Assembly (NCBI GenBank): GCA_964617955.1
Contig: CAZTXB010000002.1
Location: 186,001 to 250,000 of the forward strand
Origin: JABWCE01 sp964617955
GTDB lineage: Bacteria; Bacteroidota; Bacteroidia; NS11-12g; UBA9320
Direction: 5' to 3'
DNA length: 64,000 nt
Part shown: positions 34,080-44,179 of the stretch, one piece after another
Layout of the letters: each line of letters opens with the position of its first letter
How positions within the stretch are numbered: position 1 is the stretch's first letter
Position numbers and translations under genes: made by a program
The notes under the pieces: generated by a model
The model's input: only the letters and a program-made list of their open reading frames with translations
Databases searched by the model: none
Told to the model about the DNA's origin: nothing

Positions 34080-36638
34080 ATGGAAGAGGTACTAGAACCT
34101 GAAAATGAGAAGATTATTCCAATAAATATTGAGGATGAGATGAAAACGGCCTACATTGACTACTCCATGTCAGTGATTGTTAGCCGTGCCCTGCCTGATG
34201 TAAGGGATGGATTAAAGCCTGTGCATCGAAGGGTATTATATGGGATGTCTGAACTTGGACTGGCCAGCAACAGAGCGTATAAAAAATCAGCAAGAATCGT
34301 AGGGGAGGTTCTCGGTAAGTTTCACCCCCATGGCGACCAATCGGTTTACGACGCGATGGTTCGTTTGGCACAGGAGTGGAGTGTGAGATACATGATGGTA
34401 GATGGGCAGGGAAATTATGGCTCCATTGACGGCGATCCACCTGCTGCCATGCGTTACACCGAGGCGAGAATGAGAAAACTCGCTGAGGAAATGCTGGCTG
34501 ACATTGAAAAAGACACGGTAGATTTTCGTCCGAATTTTGACGATTCCCTCACCGAACCGACCGTTTTACCGGCCAAAGTCCCCAATTTATTAATCAATGG
34601 CGCTTCTGGAATAGCCGTGGGAATGGCCACCAATATGGCGCCTCACAACCTTTCAGAAGTGATTGATGGAACCATCGCTTATATTGAGAATAACGAAATC
34701 CCTATTGAGGAACTCATGGAGCACATTAAAGGGCCCGATTTCCCCACAGGCGGGATAATTTATGGCTATGAAGGGGTGAGGGAGGCTTTGAGCACAGGCA
34801 GAGGAAGGGTGGTAATGAGAGGGAAAGCTGAATTTGAAACTCTCGCTTCTGGGCGTGAGCAAATCATTATTACCGAAGTTCCTTACCAGATTTCGCCTTC
34901 TCAAATCGTTGTCAAGGCTGTAGACTTAATCAACGAAAAAGTCATTGATGGCATTTCTGAAGTAAGAGATGAGTCGGGAAGGGATGGTTTACGCATCGTT
35001 TTTGACATTAAGCGAGATGGTATACCCAATATTATTCTCAATCAGCTTTACAAATATACACCATTACAGAGCTCATTCTCAGTTAATAATATAGCGCTGG
35101 TTAAAGGAAGACCTGAGATGCTCAATTTGAAGGATCTCATCAAGCATTTTGTGGAACACCGACATGAGGTAGTGATACGAAGGGCGAAATTCGAATTAGA
35201 AGATGCCCAGAAACGAGCCCACATCTTAGAAGGATTGCTCATAGCACTCGATAACCTTGACGAAGTCATAAAACTAATCAGAGGTTCTTCAACTGTTGAA
35301 GATGCACGTTCCGGTTTAATGCAAAATTTCGGGTTAACTGAAATCCAGGCCAGAGCTATACTTGATTTGCGTCTCCAAAAACTCACAGGATTAGAAAGGG
35401 ATAAAATAAAAGAGGAATACGAGGAAATCATGAAACTGATTAATTACTTGAATACACTGTTGAGTGATGAGTCAATGAGAATGGAAGTTATTAAGACAGA
35501 ACTCCTTGAGATGAAGGAAAAGTTTGGAGACAAGCGCAGGACCCAAATCATTCATTCAGCGGAGGATATCAATGTTGAAGATTTAATTGCAGATGAAGAG
35601 GTGGTGGTTACCATTTCTCACATGGGTTACATCAAACGCACTCCTCTAACCGAATATAAGGCACAGGGCAGGGGGGGAGTTGGCAACAAAGGCGTGTCGC
35701 ACCGCGGTGACGATTTTGTGGAGCACATGTTTGTCGCCACCAATCACAATCATTTGTTGTTCTTTACCGATCACGGCCGTTGTTTCTGGATGAAAGTATG
35801 GGAAGTGCCTGAAGGGGCCAAGGCTACCAAGGGACGTGCCATACAGAATTTAATTAGCATTCCGCCTGAAGACAAAATCAGGGCTTGCATCAATGTAATC
35901 AGCTTGAAGGATGAAGAGTATATCCGAAGCAATTATATTATTATGGCCACCAAGCAAGGCACCATAAAGAAAACAACACTTGAAGCATACTCCCGACCGA
36001 GAGCCAATGGCATCAATGCCATTACCATTCGCGAGAACGATGAATTGCTCAATGTTAAGCTAACCAATGGAAGCTGTGAAATCGTCATAGCAAAACAATC
36101 GGGTAAAGCGATTCGCTTCCCTGAGGAAAAAGTAAGACCAATGGGAAGAACGGCTTCCGGGGTAAGAGCGGTTAGACTCGAAAATGCAAAAGATGAGGTT
36201 ATCGGCATGGTTTGTGTTGAAAAAGGGACAGCATCCACCATTTTAGTGGTTTCTCAGAAGGGATATGGCAAAAGAACAGATCTCGAAGATTACAGAATCA
36301 CAGGCAGGGGAGGAAAAGGTGTTAAAACGCTAAGTATCACTGAAAAGACCGGGAATTTAGTGGCTATTTTGGATGTAAACGATGAGCACGATTTGATGAT
36401 CATTAATAAATCTGGTTTAACCATACGTATTCCTGTCTCCGACCTTAGGGTAATGGGCAGAGCAACACAGGGCGTTCGACTGATTAAAATGAGAGAATCT
36501 GACGAAATAGCTTCCATTGCGAGCGTAGATCACGAAGAGGAGGAGCCTGAAACAGATATGGAGAATGGCCTAACAGAACTTGGGGAAGCAGGAGCTGATG
36601 CTACCAACGAGGGTGCAGATCCGGTGAACGAGGCATAA
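34080..36638 (+). CDS. gyrA: DNA gyrase subunit A
   Basis: 852 aa, winged-helix/tower N-terminal domain and six-bladed beta-pinwheel. The active-site tyrosine is Tyr126 in 'PAAMRYTEARM'. The C-terminal domain carries a gyrase-box-like 'RITGRGGKGVKTL', which favours GyrA over ParC. In the quinolone-resistance region 'HPHGDQSVYD', the residue at the position of E. coli Ser83 is Gln87; the Asp87-equivalent is Asp91. The last ~35 residues are acidic ('EEEEPETDMENG'). ATG at 34080 gives the standard N-terminus. The C-terminal acidic tail and the pinwheel are complete. Confidence 0.96.
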   Translation: MEEVLEPENEKIIPINIEDEMKTAYIDYSMSVIVSRALPDVRDGLKPVHRRVLYGMSELGLASNRAYKKSARIVGEVLGKFHPHGDQSVYDAMVRLAQEWSVRYMMVDGQGNYGSIDGDPPAAMRYTEARMRKLAEEMLADIEKDTVDFRPNFDDSLTEPTVLPAKVPNLLINGASGIAVGMATNMAPHNLSEVIDGTIAYIENNEIPIEELMEHIKGPDFPTGGIIYGYEGVREALSTGRGRVVMRGKAEFETLASGREQIIITEVPYQISPSQIVVKAVDLINEKVIDGISEVRDESGRDGLRIVFDIKRDGIPNIILNQLYKYTPLQSSFSVNNIALVKGRPEMLNLKDLIKHFVEHRHEVVIRRAKFELEDAQKRAHILEGLLIALDNLDEVIKLIRGSSTVEDARSGLMQNFGLTEIQARAILDLRLQKLTGLERDKIKEEYEEIMKLINYLNTLLSDESMRMEVIKTELLEMKEKFGDKRRTQIIHSAEDINVEDLIADEEVVVTISHMGYIKRTPLTEYKAQGRGGVGNKGVSHRGDDFVEHMFVATNHNHLLFFTDHGRCFWMKVWEVPEGAKATKGRAIQNLISIPPEDKIRACINVISLKDEEYIRSNYIIMATKQGTIKKTTLEAYSRPRANGINAITIRENDELLNVKLTNGSCEIVIAKQSGKAIRFPEEKVRPMGRTASGVRAVRLENAKDEVIGMVCVEKGTASTILVVSQKGYGKRTDLEDYRITGRGGKGVKTLSITEKTGNLVAILDVNDEHDLMIINKSGLTIRIPVSDLRVMGRATQGVRLIKMRESDEIASIASVDHEEEEPETDMENGLTELGEAGADATNEGADPVNEA

Positions 36639-36765
36639 TATTGATTCCGTACCTGAATTAAAAGCCATGCTTGGTCAACTCAGCGCGATTATTTTTTTGA
36701 ACTCTTTTCTTTTTCAATTAAGTTTGGCACTTGAATTGATTGCTTATATATAAAATTAATAAATA

Positions 36766-37968
36766 ATGAAGAAGTTAAAACTCACCTTAATGGTTGTCGG
36801 ATTATTAGCAAGTCATGCCTTATTCGCACAACCTAGTAAAATAGAGACCGTGCGAATGATTCTTGAAGACCCTGACGCTAATGCGGTAAAGGATCTAAGA
36901 GAATGTAAACGTTTAATAGACGATGCTGCCGCCCATCCAAAAACAGCTAACAGCCCTAAAATGTGGGTATACAGAGCTGCCGTGTACTTTGAGATAGCCC
37001 GTAAGGTGGATGATTTAAACAAAGAGACCCCTGATGCTGCAAAAATCGCTGCTGAGGCTTTGATTAAGTGTTACGAAACGGATACCAAACAGAGTTGGAA
37101 AGACCAGTTTGAATTTTATCTTGTGAATGTGGCAAACGTGCTGTTTAATGCGGCGGTGAGCGAATACCAGAATAAAAATTACGATAAAGCCTTAGACTAT
37201 TACCAAACATGTTTGAAGTTTATTCCTATGGATTCGAAAGGGGACCTAAAAACCATCAATATCAATGAGGACATCCTTTATCAATATAGCTACTATGCAG
37301 CCATGGCGAAAGGCGACACGAAACAAACCAAGGAATTTATTGGTAAGCTCATCGAAAGAAAATTTAATGACCCTAAAATATATTCTGCCATTGCTAAGGT
37401 ATACATGGATGAGAAGGATACTGCGAATGCTTTGGCTCAGCTAGGGTTGGGAAGGGAGAGGTTTCCTGCCGACCAGGACCTCATGAACATGGAATTAGAC
37501 ATTTACCTTAAGCAAGGAAGAACAGAAATACTGCTAAAAAAACTGGACGACGCCATTGCCCTGGATGATCAGAATAAAATTTATTATTTTGCCAGAGCGG
37601 CCACCTATGAAAAAATGGGGAAAATAGATTTGGCAGAATTGGATTATGCCAAAGCAATGGAAATTGATCCTTATTATTTCGATGCCTCCTTTAATCTTGG
37701 GGTATTGAACGTAAATAAAGCGACGCCTTTGATTGAACAACTTCAGAAGACCTATAAAAGGGCAGACCAGGAAGTTTTAGATGTGCAAATTCGCGCCATT
37801 TACACCAAAGCGCTCACCTATTTTGAAAAATGCTTAGAGATGGGCGTGCCCAATGGCAATAAACAAGAAGAGTACGATTTGCTTGAAAATATGCAGCGTT
37901 TGTACAAAAATGTTCAAAATTATGCCAAGGAGGCCGAAATGAAGGCCAGAAAGGAGAGCATTAAATAG
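36766..37968 (+). CDS. exported TPR-repeat protein
   Basis: 400 aa. Signal peptide ('LTLMVVGLLASHALFA'), an N-terminal helical part, and TPR-like helix pairs at about residues 125-160 ('AVSEYQNKNYDKALDYYQTC'), 205-235 and 265-320 ('KIYYFARAATYEKMGKIDLAELDYAKAME'; in the last pair the canonical small/aromatic pattern is clear). Likely periplasmic scaffold protein; the partner is unknown. It follows gyrA by 127 bp and probably has its own promoter. Confidence 0.78.
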   Translation: MKKLKLTLMVVGLLASHALFAQPSKIETVRMILEDPDANAVKDLRECKRLIDDAAAHPKTANSPKMWVYRAAVYFEIARKVDDLNKETPDAAKIAAEALIKCYETDTKQSWKDQFEFYLVNVANVLFNAAVSEYQNKNYDKALDYYQTCLKFIPMDSKGDLKTININEDILYQYSYYAAMAKGDTKQTKEFIGKLIERKFNDPKIYSAIAKVYMDEKDTANALAQLGLGRERFPADQDLMNMELDIYLKQGRTEILLKKLDDAIALDDQNKIYYFARAATYEKMGKIDLAELDYAKAMEIDPYYFDASFNLGVLNVNKATPLIEQLQKTYKRADQEVLDVQIRAIYTKALTYFEKCLEMGVPNGNKQEEYDLLENMQRLYKNVQNYAKEAEMKARKESIK

Positions 37969-38531
37969 GTCGCACGGTTTTTTCGAACAGAGAAGCAGGA
38001 GAGGAATTCATCCAAAACCTAGGTGTTTGGAAGAAGCACCCGGTGGACCAAGCTCAAACGTCAATTTGATTTTTCGAGTTATTCGGTTAGTAATGATGAA
38101 ATAAGTGCTAAAGGGGCTTTATCTACTTTTTATATAAGCCGTTGTCTTCAGTTCAATTTGGTTTTTAAGAATATTTTTAAAGCAATTCTCAGTTGAGGAG
38201 GTAGAAAGGCCGTTATGATTACAAAAACTCTAGTTAACATAATATAAATTATAGAACAAAAGGGTAAATTTGAATCACCAGCATTCCGGCCTTGAATTTG
38301 CCTTTATCTTAACCATACCGGACCTCTGTTCTGCTAAGCTTTTCACTCACAATCCTTTTAAATTTCTAATATTAATTTCTCACAACTTCATCATAATGAA
38401 TACGTAAATGCGATATTTAAAGTTATCAGTTAGCCCGAATTCCTTTTATTAGTACACCTTGGTAAATCATTCATCCATAAAAAATATTATTAGTTTAAAA
38501 CAAAATATTAATTTTGATTTGATTATTGTTA
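37969..38531. other. intergenic region without recognised gene
   Basis: 563 bp between the TPR protein and the HD-domain gene. Stop codons are frequent in all frames, and I see no tRNA, repeat or hairpin of note. A perfect -7 box TAATTTTG (38509-38516) lies 15 bp before the ATG at 38532 and is the likely promoter of the HD-Usp-fRMsr operon. Confidence 0.5.
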
Positions 38532-39122
38532 ATGCAATTAGAAGAAGCCCGAATAAATGCAATTAATATTTTGAAAGAATCCCTTCCAAAATATTTAACG
38601 TATCACAGTTTGGAACATACCCTTGATGTTTATAACGAAACGATGCGAATTGCAAAAGGTGAAAAAATAGATTCCAACGAGGATCTCTGTATTCTGCTCA
38701 CAGCTGCGGTTTACCATGATATTGGTTTTGTCAATTCTGAATTAAACCACGAACAACAAAGTTCAATTATTTGCATGCACTACCTTCCGCATTTTGGCTA
38801 CTCCGATAACGAAATCGACCGCGTATGCGAGATTGTCATGGCTACAAAAATCCCTCAAACTCCAAATTCAAGGCTTGCCGAAATACTTTGTGATGCGGAT
38901 TTGGACTACCTTGGGCGCGATGATTTTGACAGCATTTCAGAGAGCTTGTACGACGAATTCAGTTTTAGAAAAATTATTACCAACCGTCAGGTCTGGGACA
39001 ATATCCAGATAAATTTCTTTAATTCACACCACTATTTTACAGCTACAAATTGTGAAATTAGAAATCTCCAAAAAGCCGTAAATTTGCAAAAAATATTAGA
39101 AAGGGTAAAAACATATGTCTGA
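38532..39122 (+). CDS. HD-domain phosphohydrolase
   Basis: 196 aa, HD superfamily. 'YHSLEHTLDVYNE' supplies the first His, 'AAVYHDIGFVNSE' the HD pair, and 'ILCDADLDYLGRDDFD' the distal Asp. Typical of small Bacteroidota HD proteins annotated as predicted metal-dependent phosphohydrolases; the nucleotide substrate is unknown. ATG at 38532 preferred to the TTG two codons earlier. The end overlaps the start of the universal stress protein by 8 bp. Confidence 0.85.
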   Translation: MQLEEARINAINILKESLPKYLTYHSLEHTLDVYNETMRIAKGEKIDSNEDLCILLTAAVYHDIGFVNSELNHEQQSSIICMHYLPHFGYSDNEIDRVCEIVMATKIPQTPNSRLAEILCDADLDYLGRDDFDSISESLYDEFSFRKIITNRQVWDNIQINFFNSHHYFTATNCEIRNLQKAVNLQKILERVKTYV

Positions 39123-39999
39123 GCTCCAAAAAAATAATTTAGTTATAGTTGCCTACGACTTTACACCAGAAGCGGATTGCGCACTAAACCATGCCAGTTA
39201 CATCGGTAAAACCACCGGGGCTGAGGTTGCTCTGGTACATATTATTAACCACGAATCAAAGGTGAAATTTAAAGCCGGATCCACTTCTGTTGAAGGCATT
39301 ATAGAAGGCAAACTCAATGAAATAGCAGAAAAAAACACCATTACAACCGGCGTTAATACTTTTTCAATTTTGAGGGAAGGTTCAATTTTTCATACGATTG
39401 CTGATATTACCAACGACACAAAGGCTAAAATTGTAGTGCTTGGAACGCATGGTGTGAGAGGAATGCAACATGTATTAGGGGCATTCGCTCTAAAGGTGGT
39501 GACCTCTTCTCCAGCTCCTGTGCTCATCGTTCAAGATAAGAACGTGGCATCCGGCGGATATAATCCTATTGTGCTTCCCATTGACGAAAGTGTGGAAACA
39601 AAGCAAAAAACCAATCAGGCGATTCTGATCGCCAAGGAAAATAAAGCGGAAGTTCACCTTTTCTCGAAATATGAAAAAGATGAATATTTGAAACTTAAAG
39701 TCTTAGCCAACGCCAATTTTGTTAAGAACGAACTTCTAGCCGAAGGAATTACGGTAATTGAATCTATGGAAATGGAAAGTGCAAAAAGCTTCTCGAAGGA
39801 AGTTATCCGCTATTCTTCAGCCATTAACGCAGGTTTAATTGTCATTACCACCAAAACTGAAAAGGAAATTTCTGATATTTTTATCGCCGATGAAGATGTT
39901 AAAATAGTTAACAACGATCCTCAAATTCCTGTACTGTGCGTCAATGCCAAAAATTTTAACATTATGGGAAGCGCTATTAGCTTTGGCGGATTTACTTAA
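39115..39999 (+). CDS. universal stress protein (tandem Usp domains)
   Basis: 294 aa with two UspA-like domains. The first runs to about residue 145 ('LVIVAYDFTPEADCALNHA', 'KIVVLGTHGVRGMQHVLGAF' and 'PAPVLIVQ'). The second starts at 'NPIVLPIDESVETKQKT' and ends 'PVLCVNAK'. The ATP-type G-2x-G-9x-G pattern is partly present in the first domain ('GTHGVRG') and weak in the second. Cytosolic. The stop codon overlaps the next start (TAATG), so it is the middle gene of a three-gene operon. Confidence 0.9.
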   Translation: MSELQKNNLVIVAYDFTPEADCALNHASYIGKTTGAEVALVHIINHESKVKFKAGSTSVEGIIEGKLNEIAEKNTITTGVNTFSILREGSIFHTIADITNDTKAKIVVLGTHGVRGMQHVLGAFALKVVTSSPAPVLIVQDKNVASGGYNPIVLPIDESVETKQKTNQAILIAKENKAEVHLFSKYEKDEYLKLKVLANANFVKNELLAEGITVIESMEMESAKSFSKEVIRYSSAINAGLIVITTKTEKEISDIFIADEDVKIVNNDPQIPVLCVNAKNFNIMGSAISFGGFT

Positions 40000-40448
40000 T
40001 GGATAAGGCCGAAAAATATAAAGATTTAGCGCTTCAATCCTCAAGTCTTATTTCTGGAGAATCGGATTTAATAGCCAACCTGGCCAATATCACCGCTTTG
40101 GTACATTCTGCTTTCAACTTCCACTGGACCGGATTTTATTTGGTGAAGGATGATGAACTTGTCCTCGGACCTTTTCAAGGACCTGTAGCCTGCACCAGAA
40201 TTAAGTATGGAAAAGGAGTCTGTGGAATGGCATGGAAAACAAGAACCTCGCAAATTGTTCCTGATGTTAATCGATTCGAAGGGCATATTGCCTGCAGCCC
40301 ATACTCAAAATCTGAAATAGTTATTCCTCTTTTTAAAAATGATGCAATTTGGGCTGTATTCGATATTGACAGTGCAAATTACGACACTTTCGATCAAGAA
40401 GACGAACGTGGACTCAATGCCATTCTGAGCCAATTGAAAATTGACTAA
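39999..40448 (+). CDS. free methionine-(R)-sulfoxide reductase (GAF domain)
   Basis: 149 aa, single GAF domain of the fRMsr type, which reduces free methionine-R-sulfoxide. The three catalytic cysteines are present at residues 65 ('VACTRI'), 75 ('GVCGMAW') and 99 ('HIACSP'); the spacings 10 and 24 equal those of the E. coli enzyme. Together with the HD and Usp genes ahead of it, the operon looks stress-related. Confidence 0.93.
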   Translation: MDKAEKYKDLALQSSSLISGESDLIANLANITALVHSAFNFHWTGFYLVKDDELVLGPFQGPVACTRIKYGKGVCGMAWKTRTSQIVPDVNRFEGHIACSPYSKSEIVIPLFKNDAIWAVFDIDSANYDTFDQEDERGLNAILSQLKID

Positions 40449-40515
40449 GTTTCACATAATCTGAAACTTATCTTAGGTGTTAAAAAAAATAAAAGCGATT
40501 TAGTTTTTAAAACAC

Positions 40516-40523
40516 TACATTTG
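40516..40523 (+). promoter_or_regulatory. -7 box of the desaturase promoter
   Basis: TACATTTG, an exact TAnnTTTG match, 19 bp upstream of the ATG at 40543. No clear -33 element at the expected distance. Confidence 0.4.
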
Positions 40524-40542
40524 CGCAATTTAAATTATATTA

Positions 40543-41622
40543 ATGGTTGTAAAATTTATTAATCGCTCTCAGGACAAGTTCTTTTTTACCCTGAGGAGTC
40601 GTGTTGAAAATTATTTTAAAGACAATAACATATCTAAATACGGCGATTACAGAATTTGGATTAAAGCCTTTGTTATGTTGGGAGTTTATATTACTTCCTA
40701 TATCCTTATTTTGACATCCGGCTTGCCGCTTGGATGGCTTTGGCTTTTTGCAGGATTTATGGGCTTAACCATGGCCGGAACCGGTCTCACGGTTATGCAC
40801 GACGCTTGTCACGGTACTTTTTCTAAAAGTAACCGCATTAACGAAATTTTTGGATATACGCTCAACTTTTTAGGAGGGCACTCCATGAATTGGAAAATAC
40901 AACACAATTATTTGCACCATACCTATACCAACATCGAAGGGATGGATGAAGACATAACCGGCAAAGGCGTGCTCAGATTTTCTCCTCATTCTCCCCAAAA
41001 ATGGTACCACCGCTATCAGCATTTTTATGCTTGGTTTCTTTATGGCTTTATGACCATGCTGTGGGTAACTTCCAAAGATTTTAAGCAAATGAGCCGTTAC
41101 TCTAAGCAAGACTTTCTTGTTAAATTTAATACCACCAAGAGCAAAGAGTTCGCCATTATGATTTTTAGTAAGATATTTTACTACATGTATATGGTAGTGA
41201 TTCCTTATCTGGTGCTCGATATAGCTTGGTGGCAATTGCTTATTGGTTTTGTTACGGTTCAATTCGTAGCCGGTTGGATTCTTGCCTTTATTTTCCAACT
41301 AGCCCATGTGATGGAAGAAACTAAATTTCCAAAGCCAAACGAAAACGACACCATTGAGAATGCCTGGGCTGTGCATCAAATATTAACCACCAGCAACTTT
41401 GGCGAAAAAAGTAAATTTTTAAACTGGTTTGCCGGCGGGCTTAACTTTCAGGTAGAGCATCATTTATTTCCCGGAATTTGTCACTTGCATTACAAGGAAA
41501 TATCAAAAATTGTGAAGGAAACGACCAAAGAATTTGGAATCCCCTATTTTACCCAACCTTCATTTTTAAAGGCGTTCATCATTCACCACCGCTTTTTGCG
41601 CGAATTGGGTCAGGCAGCCTAG
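40543..41622 (+). CDS. membrane fatty acid desaturase (acyl-CoA/lipid desaturase)
   Basis: 359-aa membrane di-iron desaturase with all three histidine boxes: 'HDACHG' (about residues 86-91), 'HNYLHH' (about 122-127) and the Gln-type third box 'QVEHHLFPG' (about 305). The Gln in the third box is the front-end (delta-5/6-like) type, as in Bacteroidota 'linoleoyl-CoA desaturase' proteins. Four hydrophobic stretches lie between the boxes. No cytochrome b5 domain is fused. It would introduce a double bond into membrane acyl chains; regiochemistry cannot be read from sequence. Confidence 0.92.
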   Translation: MVVKFINRSQDKFFFTLRSRVENYFKDNNISKYGDYRIWIKAFVMLGVYITSYILILTSGLPLGWLWLFAGFMGLTMAGTGLTVMHDACHGTFSKSNRINEIFGYTLNFLGGHSMNWKIQHNYLHHTYTNIEGMDEDITGKGVLRFSPHSPQKWYHRYQHFYAWFLYGFMTMLWVTSKDFKQMSRYSKQDFLVKFNTTKSKEFAIMIFSKIFYYMYMVVIPYLVLDIAWWQLLIGFVTVQFVAGWILAFIFQLAHVMEETKFPKPNENDTIENAWAVHQILTTSNFGEKSKFLNWFAGGLNFQVEHHLFPGICHLHYKEISKIVKETTKEFGIPYFTQPSFLKAFIIHHRFLRELGQAA

Positions 41623-41871
41623 CCCCCCTCCCCTCTTATGGTTTTGATAATCTGACCTTCACAAAGGCAAATTTCCGCTGTCCCTTTTTATTGCGCTATG
41701 CGTAATGACCATCAACTTCTAAGTCAGTATTGAGCCTTTGCCAGCTCTGTGGATGGAAAATTAATATTCCATTTTAATAAGTAGCAAAAAAAAAGTAGGT
41801 TTGACGGCGTTCAACCTTTGTTGGACTTATTATTGATAAAAATAATGTACTCTTCTAAAACGTATTAAAAA

Positions 41872-43659
41872 TTGGCACATCGACTTTTAAGAAAAAAGGT
41901 ATTCAGTCAAGACTTCGATTCAGAATTTGAACTCGACGAAGCGGGTTCCGGCTCTGATAAAGAAAATGAGTCGAAAATACCTAAACTCAGGCGAGTACTC
42001 ACAGTTAGAGATTTGACCTTTTTTGGAATTGCCGCCATTATAGGTGCCGGTAGCTTCAGCAGTTTAGGAGGTGCTGTATTTCACGGTGGCCCAGGTGTGG
42101 TACTCCTTTTTGTGATCACAGGTATTGCCTGCGCTTTTACAGCCTATTGCTATGCAGAATTTGCAAGTCGCATCCCGGTGGCAGGAAGCGCTTATACCTA
42201 TGCCTATGCGAGCTTTGGTGAATTCTTTGCCTGGATCATTGGATGGGCTTTGATCATGGAATATTCCATTGGGAATATTTATGTGGCCTTTAGCTGGAGC
42301 GATTACTTCACCTCATTTCTTCATTCCCTTCACATCGATTTTCCTGCCTATCTCACCTGTAGTTATCTTGAAGCAAAAAAGGCAGTCGCAGGAGGTAGTT
42401 CCAACAATGAACTTTTACAGGCCTGGAATGTAGCTCCTAAATTAAATGGAATACGTATCATTTTTGATGCTCCGGCCGCAGTTATCAATATCATCATTAC
42501 CTACTTAGTTTACCGTGGCGTTAAGGAAAGCCGAAACTTCAGCAATTCAATGGTCGTTCTTAAACTGCTTATTGTAGGATTGGTCATTATCGTCGGCGGT
42601 TTTCTGATTTTCAGCCATGGATTAACTTTTAATTGGCTTCCGGAAAATGATTTAGGTTTGAAATCTTTTATGCCAAACGGCTTCGGAGGGGTGATGTTGG
42701 CGGTGAGCGGGGTCTTTTTTGCCTATATCGGTTTTGATGCAGTTAGCGTATTAGCTGAAGAAAGCAAAAATCCAAGGAGAGACCTACCCCGTGGCATGAT
42801 TTATTCCTTGATTATCTGCACCATTGTATACATTCTTCTTACGCTTGTGCTTACCGGAACGGTTAATTACAGAAAATTTGACAGCATTGGTGATCCCCTG
42901 GCCTTTATTTTTGAAGCCCAAAACCTAAACTTAGGTTGGATGCATTTTCTCGTGTCGCTTTGTGCCATCATTGCGATGACCAGCGTATTGCTGGTTTTTC
43001 AAATGGGTCAACCCAGGATTTGGATGAGCATGAGCCGGGATGGACTATTGCCCCCTGTTTTTCAGAAGATACATCCTAAATATCAAACCCCCTCCTCAGC
43101 GACCCTCGTTACCGGTTTGGTTGTAGGTATCCCAATCCTCTTCACCGACAAAACTTTTGTACTCGACTTTACCAGCATAGCTACTTTATTTGCCTTTGTT
43201 CTGGTATGTGGCGGCGTTTTACTCCTTCCTAAGAGAGGCAAGAAATCCGATAAGTTTGCTCTCCCTTATATCAACGGGGCCTTATGGTTTCCCCTCTTGC
43301 TGGTTTTGACTTTTTCTATTTTCATCGCGCAGAATCCAAATTATCTAAACGACATCACCGATTTCAATTTCTCTCAAAATGCAGATTATCAAAGTCATCA
43401 ATTGACTTTTATGGATCTGGCCACCCCAAAAATCTCAATACTCTTATTTTGGTTGACGTGCCTGGTATTGTCATTATTGGCCTTTGTTAAAAAATACTCG
43501 CTCATACCCCTATTGGGCGTGTCCACCTGTCTTTATCTTTTAACGGGTATGAGCAAGAACAACTGGCTTTGGTTTTTTATCTGGATATTGGCCGGCATTA
43601 TTATTTACTTTAGTTATGGATTCAAAAACAGTAGCTTAACCGAAGCGAAAAAAACCTAA
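41872..43659 (+). CDS. APC-family amino acid permease (cationic amino acid transporter type)
   Basis: 595 aa, about 13-14 transmembrane helices. 'LTVRDLTFFGIAAIIGAGSF' is the APC helix-1 motif with the broken-helix GAG, followed by 'ASRIPVAGSAYTYAYASFGE' and 'FFAYIGFDAVSVLAEESKNP', the CAT-subfamily signature. It probably imports or exchanges amino acids across the inner membrane; the substrate is not predictable. The start is TTG at 41872, giving 'AHRLLRKKVFSQD', the usual N-terminus of Bacteroidota homologues; there is no ATG before the conserved part. Confidence 0.92.
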   Translation: MAHRLLRKKVFSQDFDSEFELDEAGSGSDKENESKIPKLRRVLTVRDLTFFGIAAIIGAGSFSSLGGAVFHGGPGVVLLFVITGIACAFTAYCYAEFASRIPVAGSAYTYAYASFGEFFAWIIGWALIMEYSIGNIYVAFSWSDYFTSFLHSLHIDFPAYLTCSYLEAKKAVAGGSSNNELLQAWNVAPKLNGIRIIFDAPAAVINIIITYLVYRGVKESRNFSNSMVVLKLLIVGLVIIVGGFLIFSHGLTFNWLPENDLGLKSFMPNGFGGVMLAVSGVFFAYIGFDAVSVLAEESKNPRRDLPRGMIYSLIICTIVYILLTLVLTGTVNYRKFDSIGDPLAFIFEAQNLNLGWMHFLVSLCAIIAMTSVLLVFQMGQPRIWMSMSRDGLLPPVFQKIHPKYQTPSSATLVTGLVVGIPILFTDKTFVLDFTSIATLFAFVLVCGGVLLLPKRGKKSDKFALPYINGALWFPLLLVLTFSIFIAQNPNYLNDITDFNFSQNADYQSHQLTFMDLATPKISILLFWLTCLVLSLLAFVKKYSLIPLLGVSTCLYLLTGMSKNNWLWFFIWILAGIIIYFSYGFKNSSLTEAKKT

Positions 43660-43662
43660 GCG

Positions 43663-44094
43663 CTACACACGCAGCCGTTCGGAATATGCAACGGTTTCGT
43701 TGTGTTCCACAAACCGCTTAAGCAAACGTAAATACATGGCCCAACAATACGTAGAGATTTTAAAATGCGCATTAATCTCCCTCCACCCCTCGTGGTAAAA
43801 ATGAACCATGGTTAGTTCTTTTTCTTCGACTAAGCTGACCCCCACTTTCGTTCCATTCCAGTCAGGGTCCGATTCATGAAAAGTAAATTCAATTTCATGT
43901 ATAGGATTATACTTCGTTATTTCAGCAACCCAGGCGTAGCCTGGACCAAAATTTAAATCGAACCTAGCTCCCAGTGCCGCTTGGCCTACTGATGTTTCGC
44001 ACCACCAAGCGTTAAGGCCTGAGGTCGTGGCAAAACACTCAAATATTTTGTTTGAAGAGCCGCTAATTGGAAAATGATGAAAGATGTCGGCCAT
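43663..44094 (-). CDS. SRPBCC/AHSA1-type START-like domain protein
   Basis: 143 aa: 'IFECFATTSGLNAWWCE', 'IHEIEFTFHES', 'TMVHFYHEGWREINAHF' follow the activator-of-Hsp90 homology 1-like/SRPBCC pattern with the conserved 'W...' helix near the end. Small cytosolic hydrophobic-ligand fold; ligand unknown. Its stop lies 3 bp from that of the permease (convergent). Confidence 0.85.
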   Translation of the reverse strand: MADIFHHFPISGSSNKIFECFATTSGLNAWWCETSVGQAALGARFDLNFGPGYAWVAEITKYNPIHEIEFTFHESDPDWNGTKVGVSLVEEKELTMVHFYHEGWREINAHFKISTYCWAMYLRLLKRFVEHNETVAYSERLRV

Positions 44095-44179
44095 TTAATT
44101 TTTAGATCTAGTGAAGATTTTTATTTAAAAGTACCAGTGCTAAATAGTCGTTGACATGACTTAATTTCCGGAAAAGGTC

